From: Onthophagus taurus
Lineage: Eukaryota > Arthropoda > Insecta > Coleoptera > Scarabaeidae
DNA: 64,000 bases
Direction of reading: 5' to 3'
Assembly: GCF_036711975.1 (NCBI RefSeq)
Contig: NC_091972.1
Span: forward strand, 19,287,001 to 19,351,000
In this document: positions 49,701 to 60,059 of the stretch, one piece after another
Position numbering within the stretch: position 1 is the first letter of the stretch
Layout of the letters: the number at the start of each line of letters is the position of its first letter
The notes under the pieces: model-generated
What the model was told of the DNA's origin: nothing
Database searches by the model: none
The model's input: only the letters and a program-made list of their open reading frames with translations
Program-made: the position numbers and the translations under genes

Positions 49701-51570
49701 CTCCAGTAGTTCTTCAACTCGAAGCTGTTGGTTATTCGAGGAAACCTTTCGGTCCTTGCCTGTGTTAGTCTTCTATTTAAGAACATTGCCCGCTTCCTAT
49801 CACATGGAGGTACTGGTTCGGGTTTCTCTTTCATTGAAGTTACGACCATATGGCATTTTCTAACTTCTTTAAGATCTTTAGGAAACACCTGGAATATATT
49901 GGTATTTACTGGTAAATATTCATTTGCAGCAGTATAATTCTCTTATTCCAGGGTCAAAGTTAGTAACATGCCTTCAGCATCTTTATTAGCGATTTATCCT
50001 ACTCCATGTTCATGCTTTCCATGGATTGATCCAGAATAGTATACTTATTAGCCATGAAGCCATCTATGTCACAGTAGCTAACTTTAGGCCATCTCATCTT
50101 ATTCAGCCCCCATGATCTCTATTCTCATTTTCTTAGTATACTTTAGTAACATATTTTCTTCTCAATCCGCAGATTGTGTAGTTCGCTTATCCCGATGGAG
50201 GTAAGCTTCATTTTCATCCTTTGAGACCTGAAAGGATTTTCTCAATCTCTCCAGATCTTACTGAGAATCAAGTTGATGTTCATTGTTTCTTCATAAAGCA
50301 CCTTATCCCATCCCAAGTATCAGTGTTGCCACCAGGCCATTTCTACCCAAACAATACGGTTTTAAGGTTATTGGTCCGGGTCAGTTTTTGTGAACAATTT
50401 TCCAACACTGCCAAATATTAATTTAATTAAAATTTTGTTTACAATAATAATTTATTTTCCTTTAGATTGCTGTAGTTTTGGGTTCATGTACAGCTGGTGG
50501 TGCATATGTTCCAGCAATGGCAGATGAATCAGTAATAGTAAAACAACAAGGAACGATTTTCTTAGCAGGTCCACCATTAGTAAAAGCAGCAACTGGTGAA
50601 GAAGTTTCCGCTGAAGAATTAGGAGGAGCCGATATGCACTGTTCCGTATCCGGCGTAACAGATCATTACGCATTAAACGACGAACACGCGATTCATATCG
50701 CAAGACAAATCATTAAAAACATCAATAAGCAACCGAATGAATTATTTAACACCCCATTTGAAACTCCTCTATATAACCCTGAAGAACTTTATGGAATTAT
50801 CGATCAAGATCTAACGAAATCTTTCGATGTTAGAGAGGTGATTGCAAGAATTTTTGATGGATCAAAATTTGACGAGTTTAAAAAAAAATTCGGGGCGACT
50901 TTAATTTGTGGTTTTACAAAGCTTTATGGAAAAACGGTTGGGGTTATTGGAAATAACGGGGTTTTATTTGCTGAAAGTGCTGTAAAAGGGGCTCATTTTG
51001 TACAATTATGCACTCAAAGGAACATCCCATTAATTTTTCTTCAAAACATAACTGGATTTATGGTCGGTAAACAAGCCGAAACCGGCGGTATTGCTAAACA
51101 CGGCGCTAAACTAGTTACAGCCGTAGCTTGCGCTAAAGTTCCTAAAATCACTTTGATTATTGGAGGCTCTTACGGAGCCGGAAATTACGGAATGTGTGGC
51201 AGATCTTATTCACCAAGATTTTTGTATATGTGGCCGAATGCGAGGATTTCTGTTATGGGTGGACAACAAGCTGCGGGTGTTTTATCACAAGTTGCTGTTA
51301 AAACTAAAGGAAAGAATTGGAGTAAAAAAGATATTGAGGATTTTGAAAAACCAATTATTGAGCAATTCGATAATGAAAGTTCTGCTTATTTTAGTAGTGC
51401 AAGGTAAAATAAAGCTAAAATATTAATTTCTCTTTTTACATTTGATTTTTAGGATATGGGATGATGGAATTATTGATCCAAAAGATACTCGTAAAGTACT
51501 TGGATTAAGTTTAGCAGCTGCTTTAAATAGTGAAAAGAAGAAAACAACTTTTGGTGTTTTTAGAATGTAA
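43789..51570 (+). CDS. MCCC2: Methylcrotonoyl-CoA carboxylase beta subunit, mitochondrial
   Basis: Five exons (43789-43899, 44027-44277, 44339-44579, 50466-51403, 51453-51570) join in frame to 552 residues, close to the usual 560-580. This carboxyltransferase subunit moves CO2 from biotin on the alpha subunit to 3-methylcrotonyl-CoA in leucine breakdown, in the mitochondrial matrix. The N-terminus is basic and acid-poor, like a targeting peptide. Family motifs include [37 protein letters not shown] (about residue 207) and [14 protein letters not shown] (about 434), the glycine-rich oxyanion-hole loops, and the terminal FGVFRM. Intron 3 is 5.9 kb, starts with GC (CAG|GCAAGT) and is full of transposon relics. 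Exon joins match the known protein without gaps. Confidence 0.95.
44580..44586 (+). other. Non-canonical GC splice donor of MCCC2 intron 3
   Basis: Exon 3 ends ...GGAATTCCACAG and the intron begins GCAAGTT. The acceptor at 50465 is TTTCCTTTAG. The joined protein reads [18 protein letters not shown], exactly the family sequence, so no GT alternative is needed. Strong exon-side complementarity (CAG|GCAAGT) is the known pattern for GC-AG introns. Confidence 0.85.
45100..46890. repeat. Degenerate minisatellite in MCCC2 intron 3
   Basis: Phrases such as 'ctGGAATCAATCACTATtgatactgcacccaacaac' and 'TATTAGTATCATGATACTTTTGGGACTGGATGC' recur many times, for example 45280-45420, 45620-45740, 45870-45960 and 46800-46960. 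Unit boundaries are blurred. No coding function is seen. It resembles the repeat style in introns 1 and 3 of hindsight, but the units differ. Confidence 0.65.
46890..47830 (-). pseudogene. Non-LTR retrotransposon relic (R1/I-like, with RNase H)
   Basis: Minus-strand frames read [19 protein letters not shown] and [20 protein letters not shown] (47379-47714), the end of a reverse transcriptase domain. Next come [13 protein letters not shown] and [11 protein letters not shown] in shifted frames, then [18 protein letters not shown] and [11 protein letters not shown] (46897-47283), the start of RNase H. The order is right for an R1/I-type element. Frameshifts and truncation make it a relic. Confidence 0.75.
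47870..49650 (-). pseudogene. hAT transposase relic (ZMYM1/DUF4371 type)
   Basis: Reading down the minus strand, 49398-49183 gives [20 protein letters not shown] followed by [20 protein letters not shown], the DUF4371 signature. About 48850-48970 gives [15 protein letters not shown], and about 48126-47875 gives [20 protein letters not shown] followed by [12 protein letters not shown] from the hAT C-terminal region. The segments keep the right order, with stops and missing middle parts. It lies antisense in MCCC2 intron 3. Confidence 0.75.
49660..50465. other. End of MCCC2 intron 3, unassigned
   Basis: Open frames at 49697-49937 and 50221-50421 have fairly balanced codon content but no domain I can name. 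They are probably further transposon debris. The acceptor polypyrimidine tract ends at 50465. Confidence 0.4.
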
Positions 51571-51600
51571 AAAAAATTAATTAAAAGATATATATTTAGA

Positions 51601-52084
51601 TTAATTAGTGTCCCTTTTTTCAATATGTCTTAATTGTTTCTTTTTCATCCTCTTCAATTTTGCTGTATTTTTAATAACCTGCACTATTTCGGATTTTTTC
51701 CTATTCTCTTCTTGTCGCTTTAAATTTTCACGTCGTCGCTCCTTTTTCTTCTCCTTTTCCTCTTCTTTCGCCGCTTTAATAGCTCTCGAAGCCTCTTTTA
51801 CCCTTAATAACTCTTTTCTTAATGTTTCTTTTTTCTCCATTGGATTCTTTAAACCTTTAGATTTTATTATTGAAGAGAATCGTTGTTTTTGTGATTTCCA
51901 AACTCGACCAGATTTTGGTTTACCTTTTGGAATGTCTTCTTTTATAGGATACTTTTTCCTAAAGAAATTTGATTAAAGTATGTTTTTAAAAAGGTAAATT
52001 TCAAACTTACTTTTGAGGTTTTTTGATTTCTTCGTTATCCTTTGGCTGAGTTTCAATGATATCTTCCATTTTAATTATACCCAT
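51601..52084 (-). CDS. CCDC86: CCDC86 / Cgr1-family nucleolar protein
   Basis: Exons 52084-52011 and 51958-51601 give 143 residues. The conserved core PKGKPKSGRVWKSQKQRFSS (about 35-54) is diagnostic of the Cgr1/CCDC86 family. A long basic and acidic coiled coil (EEEKEKKKERRRENLKRQEE) follows, and then the family tail KKKQLRHIEKRDTN. Yeast Cgr1 works in nucleolar processing of the 60S rRNA precursor; the insect role is inferred from that. The start could also be the second Met (residue 6). The stop codon is 30 bp from the MCCC2 stop on the other strand, so the 3'UTRs probably overlap. Confidence 0.9.
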
Positions 52085-52227
52085 TTTTTTAATTAATTGT
52101 TATTATTAGTTTTATTTGAATATTTTTAATCGATTGACGTGAATTATTTTTTGAGGTTATGTCGCGAACATGAGGCCTTTTCAGCGCTGCCAACCATGCC
52201 GACCAAATGTCGATAGAATCAGTGTGT
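52085..52227 (-). promoter_or_regulatory. Upstream region of CCDC86
   Basis: Short, less AT-rich interval (CAGCGCTGCCAACCATGCCGACC at about 52171-52193) between the CCDC86 start and a transposon. It must contain the promoter; no core motif can be named with confidence. Confidence 0.35.
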
Positions 52228-52231
52228 TTAA

Positions 52232-52385
52232 CCCTTTGTCTACCAGCGGTACTTAAAAGTGTTGCAAAATATACATACGTTCAGCTAATCAAAGCTAACG
52301 TGATTATTAGAATTTAAGTGGGACTTAAAAGTACCGCTGGATGATAAATGACGTTTTATAAAATTTAATTCTGGTACGGAAGGGG
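52232..52385. mobile_element. 154-bp piggyBac-like MITE
   Basis: TTAA flanks both sides (52228-52231 and 52386-52389). The inverted ends are CCCTTTGTCTACCAG and, inverted, CCCCTTCCGTACCAG. An internal inverted pair (CCAGCGGTACTTAAAAG and complement, about 52241 and 52325) adds a hairpin. TTAA plus CCCTTTG is the piggyBac pattern. Confidence 0.8.
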
Positions 52386-52494
52386 TTAAATATTAATATT
52401 TAAAGACAATGGTAGAATCAACGGTAAAAAATCGGTAGGTTTAAACACAAAGTGACAAAATGTTGTTTGGTAAAAGTTTATAAATGAATTTATA

Positions 52495-54170
52495 ACCTCT
52501 CCCACCCCGACCGGCGAACTTACAATATTTAGACAAATAAATATATGAATCGATGTATTTCTATTTCCTCCATCTAATTATGCAATAATTTTAAATTTCT
52601 CCACTTTAGTTTACGAAGAAAACAAAAAATAAAAAATTAACTTTTTGCAAATTTCAGACGTTGATACCTCCGTTAATACTGCAAATTCCCGTGTGATCTT
52701 TACACTAATAATTTCCTCCAGTGTTTCTTAAATTTGCTCCATCGTTTTTTTTAACAAAAGATGCATTAAATTTTTTGTATACAATATCTTGTTGTATGTA
52801 TGCAGATCCTTAGACGTTGTGCGCATGCACGGAATACGTCTACGCGGGTTATTCTAAATGGCGGTAAATGGCAGGTTTACCGATTTTACAGACTTATTAA
52901 GTGTGATAACTAGTTCTCTTTCGCCGATGAAAAAACGAATCCCAAGCTCTACAGCGGTTATGCTATTCATCATTTTTGCAACAGTATTGTAGGAATGGCG
53001 TGAATAATAGCTTATATTTGAACCGTGGCTATATTAATTAAAATCTGTTTTTCAAATAGAAAGTAATATTATTGACTGCAACACGAACATAACATTCTTG
53101 TTCACACAACTAATGGAGGTTTATGGATATATTAAAGAACAATATTCGTGCTTGAAATGTCAAGAACATCAAGTATTTCATAAAATTGCAATTTCTATTC
53201 CAAATTTAAGTATTGTATGGAATTACAATTATTCAAACCTTGTAGAGTCAATTAATAATTATTTACGAACAGAAATATACCCATGTCATAAATGTGGAAA
53301 TAATTCAACTAGAAATTACCTGTTGGGGGCATATCTGTGGATTGACACTGAGGATGCATACAAAAATTCAAGCTATGCGAAGACCTTCATTTTTAGCCTA
53401 ATCAGAACAGACTTAATTTATTGAAACGAGCAAAAATACAAAAGAAAAAGTGCTATCTACTTACAGAGAAACAATACTATTTATTATAAACATTAATTGT
53501 TATGTTTTTACATTTCAAAACACTTATTCCAGATGAGTAAACATGTTGAAACTGACAATTCAAAATTGACAATAATCATTTCAAAATATTTTTGTAAATG
53601 TCAAATAGATTTTTTTAAAGAAATTGATTTTTTAGTAATTTTTAGCAGTTGTAGATAAAATGCTGTATATCACACGTGGGCTAGAGCATAATTACAGTAC
53701 TCGTGTGATTACACGACTCGGTCTACGACCTCGTCGTGCAATTCTCCACACTCGTACTGTAATTATGTTTCTAGCCCACTTGTAATATAAATAACTATTA
53801 CATTTCATGCCATTTAGAATAACACGCCCAAATGTATTCTGCGCATGCGTACAAAGTCCAGGCATCTGCACACAACAAGATATTGTTTACAAAAAATTTA
53901 ATGCATATTTTGTTAAAATAACGACGGAGGAAATTTAAGAAACACTGGAGGAAATTATTGGTGTAAAGATCCCACGCGAATTTGCAGTATTAACGGAGGT
54001 ATCAACGTCTGACATTTGCAAAAAGTTAATTTTTTATTTTTTGTTTTCTTCGTAAACTAAAGTGGAGAAATTTAAAATTATTGCATAATTAGATGGAGGA
54101 AATAGAAAAATATCGATTCATATATTTATTTGTCTAAATATTATAAGTGCGCCGGTCGGGGTGGGGGAGG
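52495..54170. mobile_element. Long-TIR DNA transposon with about 10-bp target duplication
   Basis: The terminal inverted repeats are about 350 bp (52496-52870 against 53815-54170), starting CCTCTCCCACCCCGACCGGC at the left and CCTCCCCCACCCCGACCGGC when inverted at the right. TGAATTTATA occurs directly outside both ends (52485-52494 and 54171-54180). Long TIRs with a 9-10-bp duplication point to a Mutator-like (MULE) element, though the family is not proven. It carries one short open frame and no recognised transposase. Confidence 0.75.
53098..53424 (+). CDS. Cys-rich fragment inside the long-TIR element
   Basis: A 108-residue open frame between the two TIRs. It has two CxxC pairs (SCLKCQ at about 17-21 and PCHKCGN at about 61-67) with 41 residues between, then LLGAYLWIDTED. 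The CxxC...CxxC...IDTE layout recalls the finger region of the ubiquitin-peptidase-like domains carried by some insect transposons, but the match is weak. No catalytic residues are present, so it is at best a remnant. Whether it is expressed is unknown. Confidence 0.35.
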   Translation: MFTQLMEVYGYIKEQYSCLKCQEHQVFHKIAISIPNLSIVWNYNYSNLVESINNYLRTEIYPCHKCGNNSTRNYLLGAYLWIDTEDAYKNSSYAKTFIFSLIRTDLIY

Positions 54171-54180
54171 TGAATTTATA

Positions 54181-54404
54181 TCCATATACAGTGTCCCATA
54201 TCTTCCGCATCAGAACATTATACGGTCCGTGCGGTTATTATAACCATTTCGAAAAATTTTTATTAAAAAAATCGCTTCAGAATAATATATTCTGTATATA
54301 CGTTATGAGTTACACAAGGGACGTTGTATTTTTAAAAAACCTTGTTGAATGTTTGATTAAAATTATTGTTTTTCGGGATCGAACCTATTGGCAAGTTGTT
54401 AATC
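54181..54404. other. Junction between transposon and satellite
   Basis: Non-repetitive AT-rich sequence beginning CAGTGTCCCATATCTTCCGC (about 54189), which could be the end of another element. No gene is seen. Confidence 0.3.
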
Positions 54405-57400
54405 TTTGGAATCGGAGGATGTTACGAAAAACTTTTAAAATAAAAGTTGTAGCAAATTTTATTCTTAACAATATTGCTCTCTTGCACTTTTGCTCTTAGA
54501 TACGTCAATATCGAGATATATACAAAAATATGAAAATCTTATGAATTTGCTGCTCTTTAAAGTTATTCTTATATACTTATACACTTGAGAATCGGAGCTT
54601 GCTATAAGAAAACTTTTATAACAAAAATTGTTGCAAATTTTATTGTTAACAATATTGCTCTCTTGCGCTCTTGCTCTTAGATATGTCAATATCGAGATAG
54701 ATCCGAAAATAAAAAAAAATTATGAATTTGTTGCTCTTTCAAGATATTAAAGGAAACACTTGGGAATCGGAGCATGCTATAGGAAATCTTTTATAAGAAA
54801 AATTGTAGCAAATTTTATTGTTAACAATATTGCTCTCTTACACTTTTGCTCTTAGATATGTCAATATCGAGATAGATCCGAAAATATGAAATTTTAAGAA
54901 TTTGTTGCTCTTTCAAGGTATTAAAGGTAACACTTGAGAATCGGAGCTTGCTATAAGAAGACTTATAACAAAAATTGTTGCAAATTTTATTGTAAACAAT
55001 AAATCTCTTGCACTTTTGCTGTTACATACGTCAACATCCAGATAGATACGAAAATATGAAATTTTAAGAATTTGTTGCTCTTTCAAGTTATTAAAGGTAA
55101 CACTTGAGAATCGGAGCTTACTATACGAAAACTTTTAAAACAAAAATTATTGCAAATTTTATTGTTAACAATATTGCTCTCTTGCATTTCTGCTCTTAGA
55201 TACGTCAATATCGAGATAGATACGAAAATATGAAAATTTTATGAATTTGTTGCTCTTTCAAGTTATTAAAGGTAACACTTGAGAATCGGTGCTTGCTATA
55301 AGGAAACTTTTATAACAGAAATTGTTGCATATTTAATTGTTAACAATATTGCTCTGTTGCACTTTTGCTTTTCGATACGTCAATATCGAGGTAGATACGA
55401 AAATATGAAAATTGTATGAATTTGTTGCTCTTTCAAGTTATTAAAAGTAACACTTCGGAATCGGAGCAAGCTATAAGAAAACTTTTATAATAAAAACTGT
55501 TGCCAATTTTATTGTTAACAATATTACTCTCTTGCACTTTTGCTCTTAAATACGTCAATATCGAGATAGATACGAAAATAAGAAAATTTTATGAATTTGT
55601 TGGTCTTTCAAGTTATTAAAGGAAACACTTGGGAATCGGAGCATGCTATAGGAAATCTTTTATAACAAAAATTGTTGCAAATTTTTTTATTAACAATATT
55701 GCTCTCTTGCACTTTTGCTCTTAGATACGTCAATATCGAGATATATACGAAAATATGAAAATCTTATGAATTTGTTGCTCTTTAAAGTTATTAAAGGTAA
55801 CACTTGAGAATCGGAGCTTGCTATAAGAAAACTTTTATAACAAAAATAGTTGCAAATTTTATTGTTAACAATATTGCTCTCTTGCACTTTTGCTCTTAGA
55901 TACGTCAATATCGAGATATATACGAAAATATGAAAATCTTATGAATTTGTTGCTTATGAAGTTATTAAAGGTAACACTTGAGAATCGGAGCTTGCTATAA
56001 GAAAACTTTTATAACAGAAATTGTTGCAAATTTTATTGTTAACAATATTGCTCTCTTGCACTTTTGCTCTTAGATACGTCAATATCGAGATAGATACGAA
56101 AAAAAAAATTTGATGAATTTGTTGCTCTTTCAAGATATTAAAGGTAACACTTGGGAATCGGAGGATGCTATAAGAAAACTTGTGTAACAAAAATTGTTGC
56201 CAATTTTATTGTTAACAATATTGCTCTCTTGCACTCTTGCTCTTATATATGTCAATATCGAGATAGATACGAAAATAAAAAAAAATTATGAATTTGTTGC
56301 TCTTTCAAGATATTAAAGGTAACACTTGGGAATCGGAGGATACTATACGAAAACTTTTGTAATAAAAATTGTTGCCAATTTTATTGTTAACAATATTGCT
56401 CTCTTGCAGTTTTGCTCTTAGATATGTCAATATCGAGATAGATACGAAAATATGAAAAATTTATGATTTTGTTGCTCTTTCAAGTTATTAAAGGTAACAC
56501 TTTGGAAACGGAGCATGCTCTTGGAAATCTTTTATAACAAAAATTGTTGCAAATTTTTTTATTAACAATATTGCTCTCTTGCACTTTTGCTCTTAGATAC
56601 GTCAATATCGAGATAGATACGAAAATATGAAAATGTTATGAATTTGTTGCTCTTTCAAGTTAATTAAGGTAACACTTGGGAATCGCAGCATGCTATAACA
56701 AACCTTTTATAACAAAAATTGTTGCCAATTTTATTGTTAACAATATTGCTCTCTTACACTTTTGCTCCTAGATACGTCAATATCGAGATAGATACGAAAA
56801 TATGAGAATTCTGTGAATTTGTTGCTCTTTCAAGTTATTAAAAGTAACACTTGGGAATCGGTGCATGCTATAAGAAAACTTTTATAACAAAAACTATTGC
56901 AAATTTTCTTGTTAACAATATTGCTCTCTTGCACTTTGGTCTTAGATACGTCAATATCGAGATAGATACGAAAATATGAATATTTTATGAATTTGTTGTT
57001 CTTTCAAGTTATTAAAGGTAACATTTGAGAATCGGAGCTTGTTATAAGAAAACTTTTATAACAAAAACTGTTGCAAATTTTATTGCTAACAATATTGCTC
57101 TCTTGCACTTTTGCTCTTAAATACGTCAATATCGAGAAAAATACGATAATATGAAAATTTTATGAATTTGTTGCTCTTTCAAGTTATTAAAGGAAACACT
57201 TGGGAATCGGAGCATGCTATAGGAAATCTTTTATAAGAAAAATTGTTGCAAATTTTATTGTTAACAATATTGTTCTCTTGCACTTTTGCTCTTAGATATG
57301 TGAATATCGAGATAGATACGAAAATATGAAAAGTTTATGAATTTGTTGCTCTTTCAAGTTATTAAAGGTATAGAGTATATTTATTTGTAACTCTATATTT

Positions 57401-58565
57401 ATTAATCGTACAATAAAATATTAAAAATTAAAATGGAGTATTTGATAGACTGTTTTATATGTGTGTCTACCAGTTTATTTATTATTTTATGACTATAACA
57501 AAATCGCCATGGGAAAATACATTATGTTGATATAACAACCCATGGTGATATAACATGATGTTTCTATATAAAAATAATAAGAGTGCGTGATGCGCTACAA
57601 AAGGTAACACCTGAGAATCGGAGCTTGCTATAAGAAAATTTTTCAAGCAGAAATTGTTGCAAATTTTATTGATAACAATATTGCTCTCTTGCACTCTTGC
57701 TCTTAGGTACGTCAATATCGAGATAGATACGAAAATATGAAAATTTTATGAATTTGTTGCTCTTTCAAGTTAATTATGGTAACACTTGGGAATCGCAGCA
57801 TGCTATAACAAACCTTTTATAACAAAAATTGTTGCAAATTTTATTGTTAACAATATTGCTCTCTTGCACTTTTGCTCTGAGATATGTCAATATCGAGAAA
57901 AATACGAAAATATGAAAATTTGATGAATTTGTTACCCTTTCAAGTTATTAAAGGTAACACTTGGGAATCGGAGCATGCTATAGGAAATCTTTTATAACAA
58001 AAATTGTTGCAAATTTTATTGTTAACAATATTGCTCTGTTGCACTTTTGCTCTTAGATACGTCAATATCAAGATAGATACGAAAATATGAACAATTTATG
58101 AATTTGTTGCTCTTTCAAGTTATTAAAGGAACACTTGGGAATCGGAGCTTGCTATAAGAAAACTATTACAAGAAAAATTGTTGAAAATTTTATTGTTAAC
58201 AATATTGGTCTCTTGCACTTTTGCTCTTAGATACGGCAATATCGAGATAGATACGAATATATGAAAATTGTATGAATTTGTTGCTCTTTCAAGTTATTAA
58301 AGGTAACACATGGGAATCGGAACTTGCTATAAAAAAACTTTAGTTGCTCTCTTGCACTTTTGTTATTAGATGCGTCAATATCGTGATAGATAAGAAAATA
58401 TGAAAATTTGATGAATCTGTAGCTTTTTTAAGTTATTCAAGTTAATACTCGGGAATCACAGCGTGTTACGAAAAGACTTTTACAATAAAAATTGTAGCAA
58501 ATTTTTATGTCAACAATATTGCTCTCTTGCACTTTTTCTCTTAGATCTCTTAGATACGTCAATAT
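54405..58565. repeat. 174-bp satellite array, about 22 copies
   Basis: The unit contains GAGAATCGGAGCTTGCTATAAG, TTGTTAACAATATTGCTCTC and GATACGTCAATATCGAGATA in fixed order. GCTAT landmarks fall at about 54601, 54776, 54950, 55120 and 55295, a spacing of 170-175. Copies differ by scattered substitutions and small indels. The last copies (58280-58565) are more decayed. A 229-bp insertion breaks the array at 57371. Minus-strand frames such as those at 55690 and 57482 repeat because the satellite repeats. Confidence 0.93.
57371..57599. mobile_element. 229-bp insertion in the satellite
   Basis: Foreign sequence between two copies of AAAGGTA (57364-57370 and 57600-57606), where intact units read ATTAAAGGTAACAC. 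The 7-bp duplication indicates a transposition event. The ends show no convincing inverted repeat. The interior has an imperfect palindrome around CCATGGG...CCCATGG (57510-57545). Confidence 0.6.
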
Positions 58566-59290
58566 CCCATAAGTTAGGTGTTCCCATAAGATCCAATTTT
58601 TGTCACAATGGTATTGATTTTAAGTACGATGTGTTTTATAAAGTATTATAAAAATTCAAATTTTCAAATTTTGAAAATCGGTAGATTAAGTCGTATATCG
58701 GTATATTATCTTCTATATCGATAGCGTTGGCAACGCTGGGCCTTTTTGTGATTTTAGCGCCATCTATGATTTAAGTAAAATATATTTTTTTTAATTATTC
58801 ATTTTTATTATTTTTTGTGTCTTATCTTAAAAACTAGATAAGATTTCAATACATTTTATCACAAATCATTCGATTTGATTCATTAATTACATCCTATTTA
58901 TTTTATAAACATGTAAGCTTTTTTATGATTTTAGCCCCATCTAACATGGCGGGTTTTAACTAATAATATAATTTAAAAAATTTAATTTTTAATGTTTTTT
59001 CTATCTTATCTTAAAAACTAGATAAGATTGCTATAGATTGTATCAAAAATCATTCGAATTAATTCATTAATTACATCCTATTTATTTTATAAACATGTAA
59101 GCTTTTTTATGATTTTAGCTCCATTTAACATGGCGGGTTTGAACTAAAAATAAAATTTTAAAAATTATTAATTTTTAATGTTTTTTTCTATCTTATCTTA
59201 AAAACTAGATAAGAATTCAATAGACTGTATCAAACATCATTCGTATTGATTCATTAGTTACATCCTGTAGTATTTTTATTAATAAATAAG
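58566..59290. repeat. Three 185-bp repeats upstream of the thyroglobulin-domain gene
   Basis: CTTATCTTAAAAACTAGATAAG recurs at about 58821, 59005 and 59192 (spacing 184 and 187). Each copy also has GCTTTTTTATGATTTTAGC-like text and two have ACATGGCGGGTTT. The last copy ends about 40 bp before the start codon, so it overlaps the expected promoter. Confidence 0.85.
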
Positions 59291-59308
59291 AAAGAATTTG
59301 TTGCAATA

Positions 59309-59935
59309 ATGTGGAAAATATTAATATTTAACGTTTTATTTTGTGCGGTAAATTGTGATTTGGATTGTAAATATCAAGTACACACCGATTTCGGCCCTGA
59401 AGATTGTGATAGTGAAGCTGGTAATTATTATAATCCAACAATGTATGATGGTTGTATACCAGGGTGTGAAAAACGAATGAGTAAGTTTTAACACATGATT
59501 ATAAAAATGCTTTAACTGTTTAAATAGAAATAACAGATCTTTCTGGACTTTATAAATGTTCTTCATTACATCTTTGTCCTCCTGGTTATGAATGCAAGGA
59601 AGAAAAGTGCGTACTTGATGAGGGTAAGAAAAAAATAATAAGGTATAAAGAAAACCTAAGAAAAATTCTTGCTTTTAGACTCTTGTTTTAAGTATGTCTA
59701 TAAAACAGGAGACTATGAGAATGCTAGATTTCAACCAAAATGTTTAGTAGATGGAACATGGGCACCTAAACAATGTAAAGGAGATAGATGTTTTTGTTAC
59801 GGACCTAAAGGAAATCGGATTTTTGGGGATGCATTTCTTAATCAAGCTTCAAATATGACTTGCGGTAAATTAAATGAAGCTCTCTTCTTCATGAATCTAA
59901 TCATCCCTCCTAACCATCTCTCGTCCTTCTTTTAG
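59309..59935 (+). CDS. Small secreted protein with one thyroglobulin type-1 domain
   Basis: Exons 59309-59480, 59528-59623 and 59679-59935 join in frame to 174 residues. Residues 1-16 are a signal peptide (MWKILIFNVLFCAVNC). A Cys-rich middle (8 Cys, PPGYECKEEKC) precedes a thyroglobulin type-1 domain at about 92-151 with six cysteines (92, 111, 122, 127, 129, 151). It also has the PKCLVDGTWAPKQC pattern, but CFCY replaces the usual CWCV. Such domains often inhibit cysteine or other proteases or sit in matrix proteins; the role here is unknown. The tail after Cys151 (GKLNEALFF...) may be read-through, because TGCG|GTAAAT at 59865 is a possible splice donor; a further exon could then lie downstream. 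Confidence 0.75.
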
Positions 59936-60059
59936 TCCTCTTCATGATGATCTTGCAAAGAATATTAAAATTTGTGAATATTTATAAAGATTAATCACTT
60001 ACATTAGTATAATATTACTTGCATCTGTTTTAATTATAAACGGTTATTTAGAGTCTGAA

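Noticed and set aside
50221-50421. 66-residue frame just upstream of MCCC2 exon 4 considered as an extra exon
   Set aside because: The protein is continuous between exon 3 and exon 4 when compared with the known family sequence, and this frame has no matching segment.
51608-51976. Plus-strand open frame of 122 residues
   Set aside because: It is the antisense shadow of the lysine/glutamate-rich CCDC86 exon, giving a phenylalanine/serine-rich translation.
54405-58565. Repeated minus-strand frames (MTYLRAR.QESNIVNNKICN...) as a gene family
   Set aside because: They recur with the 174-bp satellite period and change frame with indels, so they are by-products of the repeat.
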